Positions 63,917-64,000 of a stretch of DNA of 64,000 nucleotides are shown in pieces. The notes beneath the pieces are model-generated. The model saw only the letters and a program-made list of their open reading frames with translations, searched no databases and was not told where the DNA came from. The stretch covers positions 434,001 through 498,000 of the forward strand of contig BMTG01000002.1 of NCBI GenBank assembly GCA_014649555.1. Direction: 5' to 3'. The position numbers and the translations under genes are program-made. Source of the DNA: Streptomyces globisporus (GTDB taxonomy: Bacteria > Actinomycetota > Actinomycetes > Streptomycetales > Streptomycetaceae). Within the stretch, counting starts at the first letter, position 1; the number at the start of each line of letters is the position of its first letter.

Positions 63917-64000
63917 GGGGCGGCTCCCTTCGCCGTGGCGGTCTTGGCGGTCGCTGCGGTGCGCAGCCCCGCGTCCCTGGTCATGGCGTCGCGCAGGAAG
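63910..64000 (-). CDS. C-terminal fragment of an upstream Ebo-run gene
   Basis: Frame open to the window end; the last 29 residues read FLRDAMTRDAGLRTA, then ATAKTATAKGAAPC, stop at 63910-63912. It overlaps the eboA start by seven bases, so it is the preceding gene of the same run. A prenyltransferase or other Ebo partner is expected at this place, but too little is visible to say which. Confidence 0.5.
   Translation of the reverse strand, partial: FLRDAMTRDAGLRTAATAKTATAKGAAPC

Overview
The window is very GC-rich, with third-position G/C bias, frequent GTG starts and many 4-base ATGA/GTGA gene overlaps. Its content is typical of a Streptomyces-type actinomycete: two P450 groups, a VMAP-type NTPase system, an FxsT-like protein, a class F sortase and a Cse-like two-component system. 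It is ordinary chromosomal sequence. I see no phage, plasmid, IS or CRISPR feature. No gene-free stretch exceeds 300 bases; the largest gaps (about 200-245 bases) are promoter regions or carry a tRNA.

Layout. 1-1.9 kb: end of a vWA membrane protein and a secreted partner. 2.0-6.4 kb: an aspartate-alanine-exchanger-family transporter, a hypothetical, a GNAT protein and a P450. 6.5-13.9 kb (minus strand): glycine betaine synthesis and uptake (betB, betA, ABC ATPase, double permease, binding lipoprotein). 14.1-25.7 kb (minus strand): the most interesting locus. It encodes, in transcription order, VMAP with an EAD2-like domain, a MoxR-type AAA ATPase, a 1463-residue vWA/NB-ARC/TPR protein (FxsT-like), an alpha/beta hydrolase, a caspase with an EAD2-like tail, a tiny peptide and a HExxH peptide-modification enzyme. 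25.8-28.3 kb: a P450 pair, the first with ExxW instead of ExxR (CYP157-like). 28.6-33.9 kb: a two-component system, a surface protein, a class F sortase and a secreted sphingomyelinase.

34.0-35.9 kb: a GT-B-like protein carrying a 7-nt tandem repeat in its coding frame. 35.8-38.0 kb: an NB-ARC/TPR protein with a broken P-loop. 38.2 kb: N-formylglutamate amidohydrolase. 39.0-43.1 kb (minus strand): a second MoxR/vWA-metallopeptidase trio. 43.2 kb: L,D-transpeptidase. 44.6-50.4 kb (plus strand): FemX, a frameshifted MurJ, response regulator, sensor kinase and GerMN-like lipoprotein, tightly overlapping and probably a cell-envelope circuit. 50.4-56.3 kb (minus strand): ribose operon rbsR-rbsA-rbsCB (fused)-rbsK-rbsD with twin operators. 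56.5-58.5 kb: a small membrane protein, tRNA-Leu(GAG) and a DUF2254 protein. 58.6-64 kb (minus strand): an Ebo-type cluster (EboA, TatD, EboE, phosphodiesterase, Tat-exported isomerase), cut by the window end.

How the genes work together. The betaine block makes betaine from choline and imports it for osmoprotection. The 14-25.7 kb locus looks like an NTP-dependent immune or self-destruct device: sensing and assembly through VMAP, MoxR, vWA and NB-ARC, and output through a protease, a hydrolase and possibly a modified peptide. The FemX-MurJ-Cse-like run couples peptidoglycan precursor handling to envelope sensing. All function calls rest on motifs read by eye; no database search was run.
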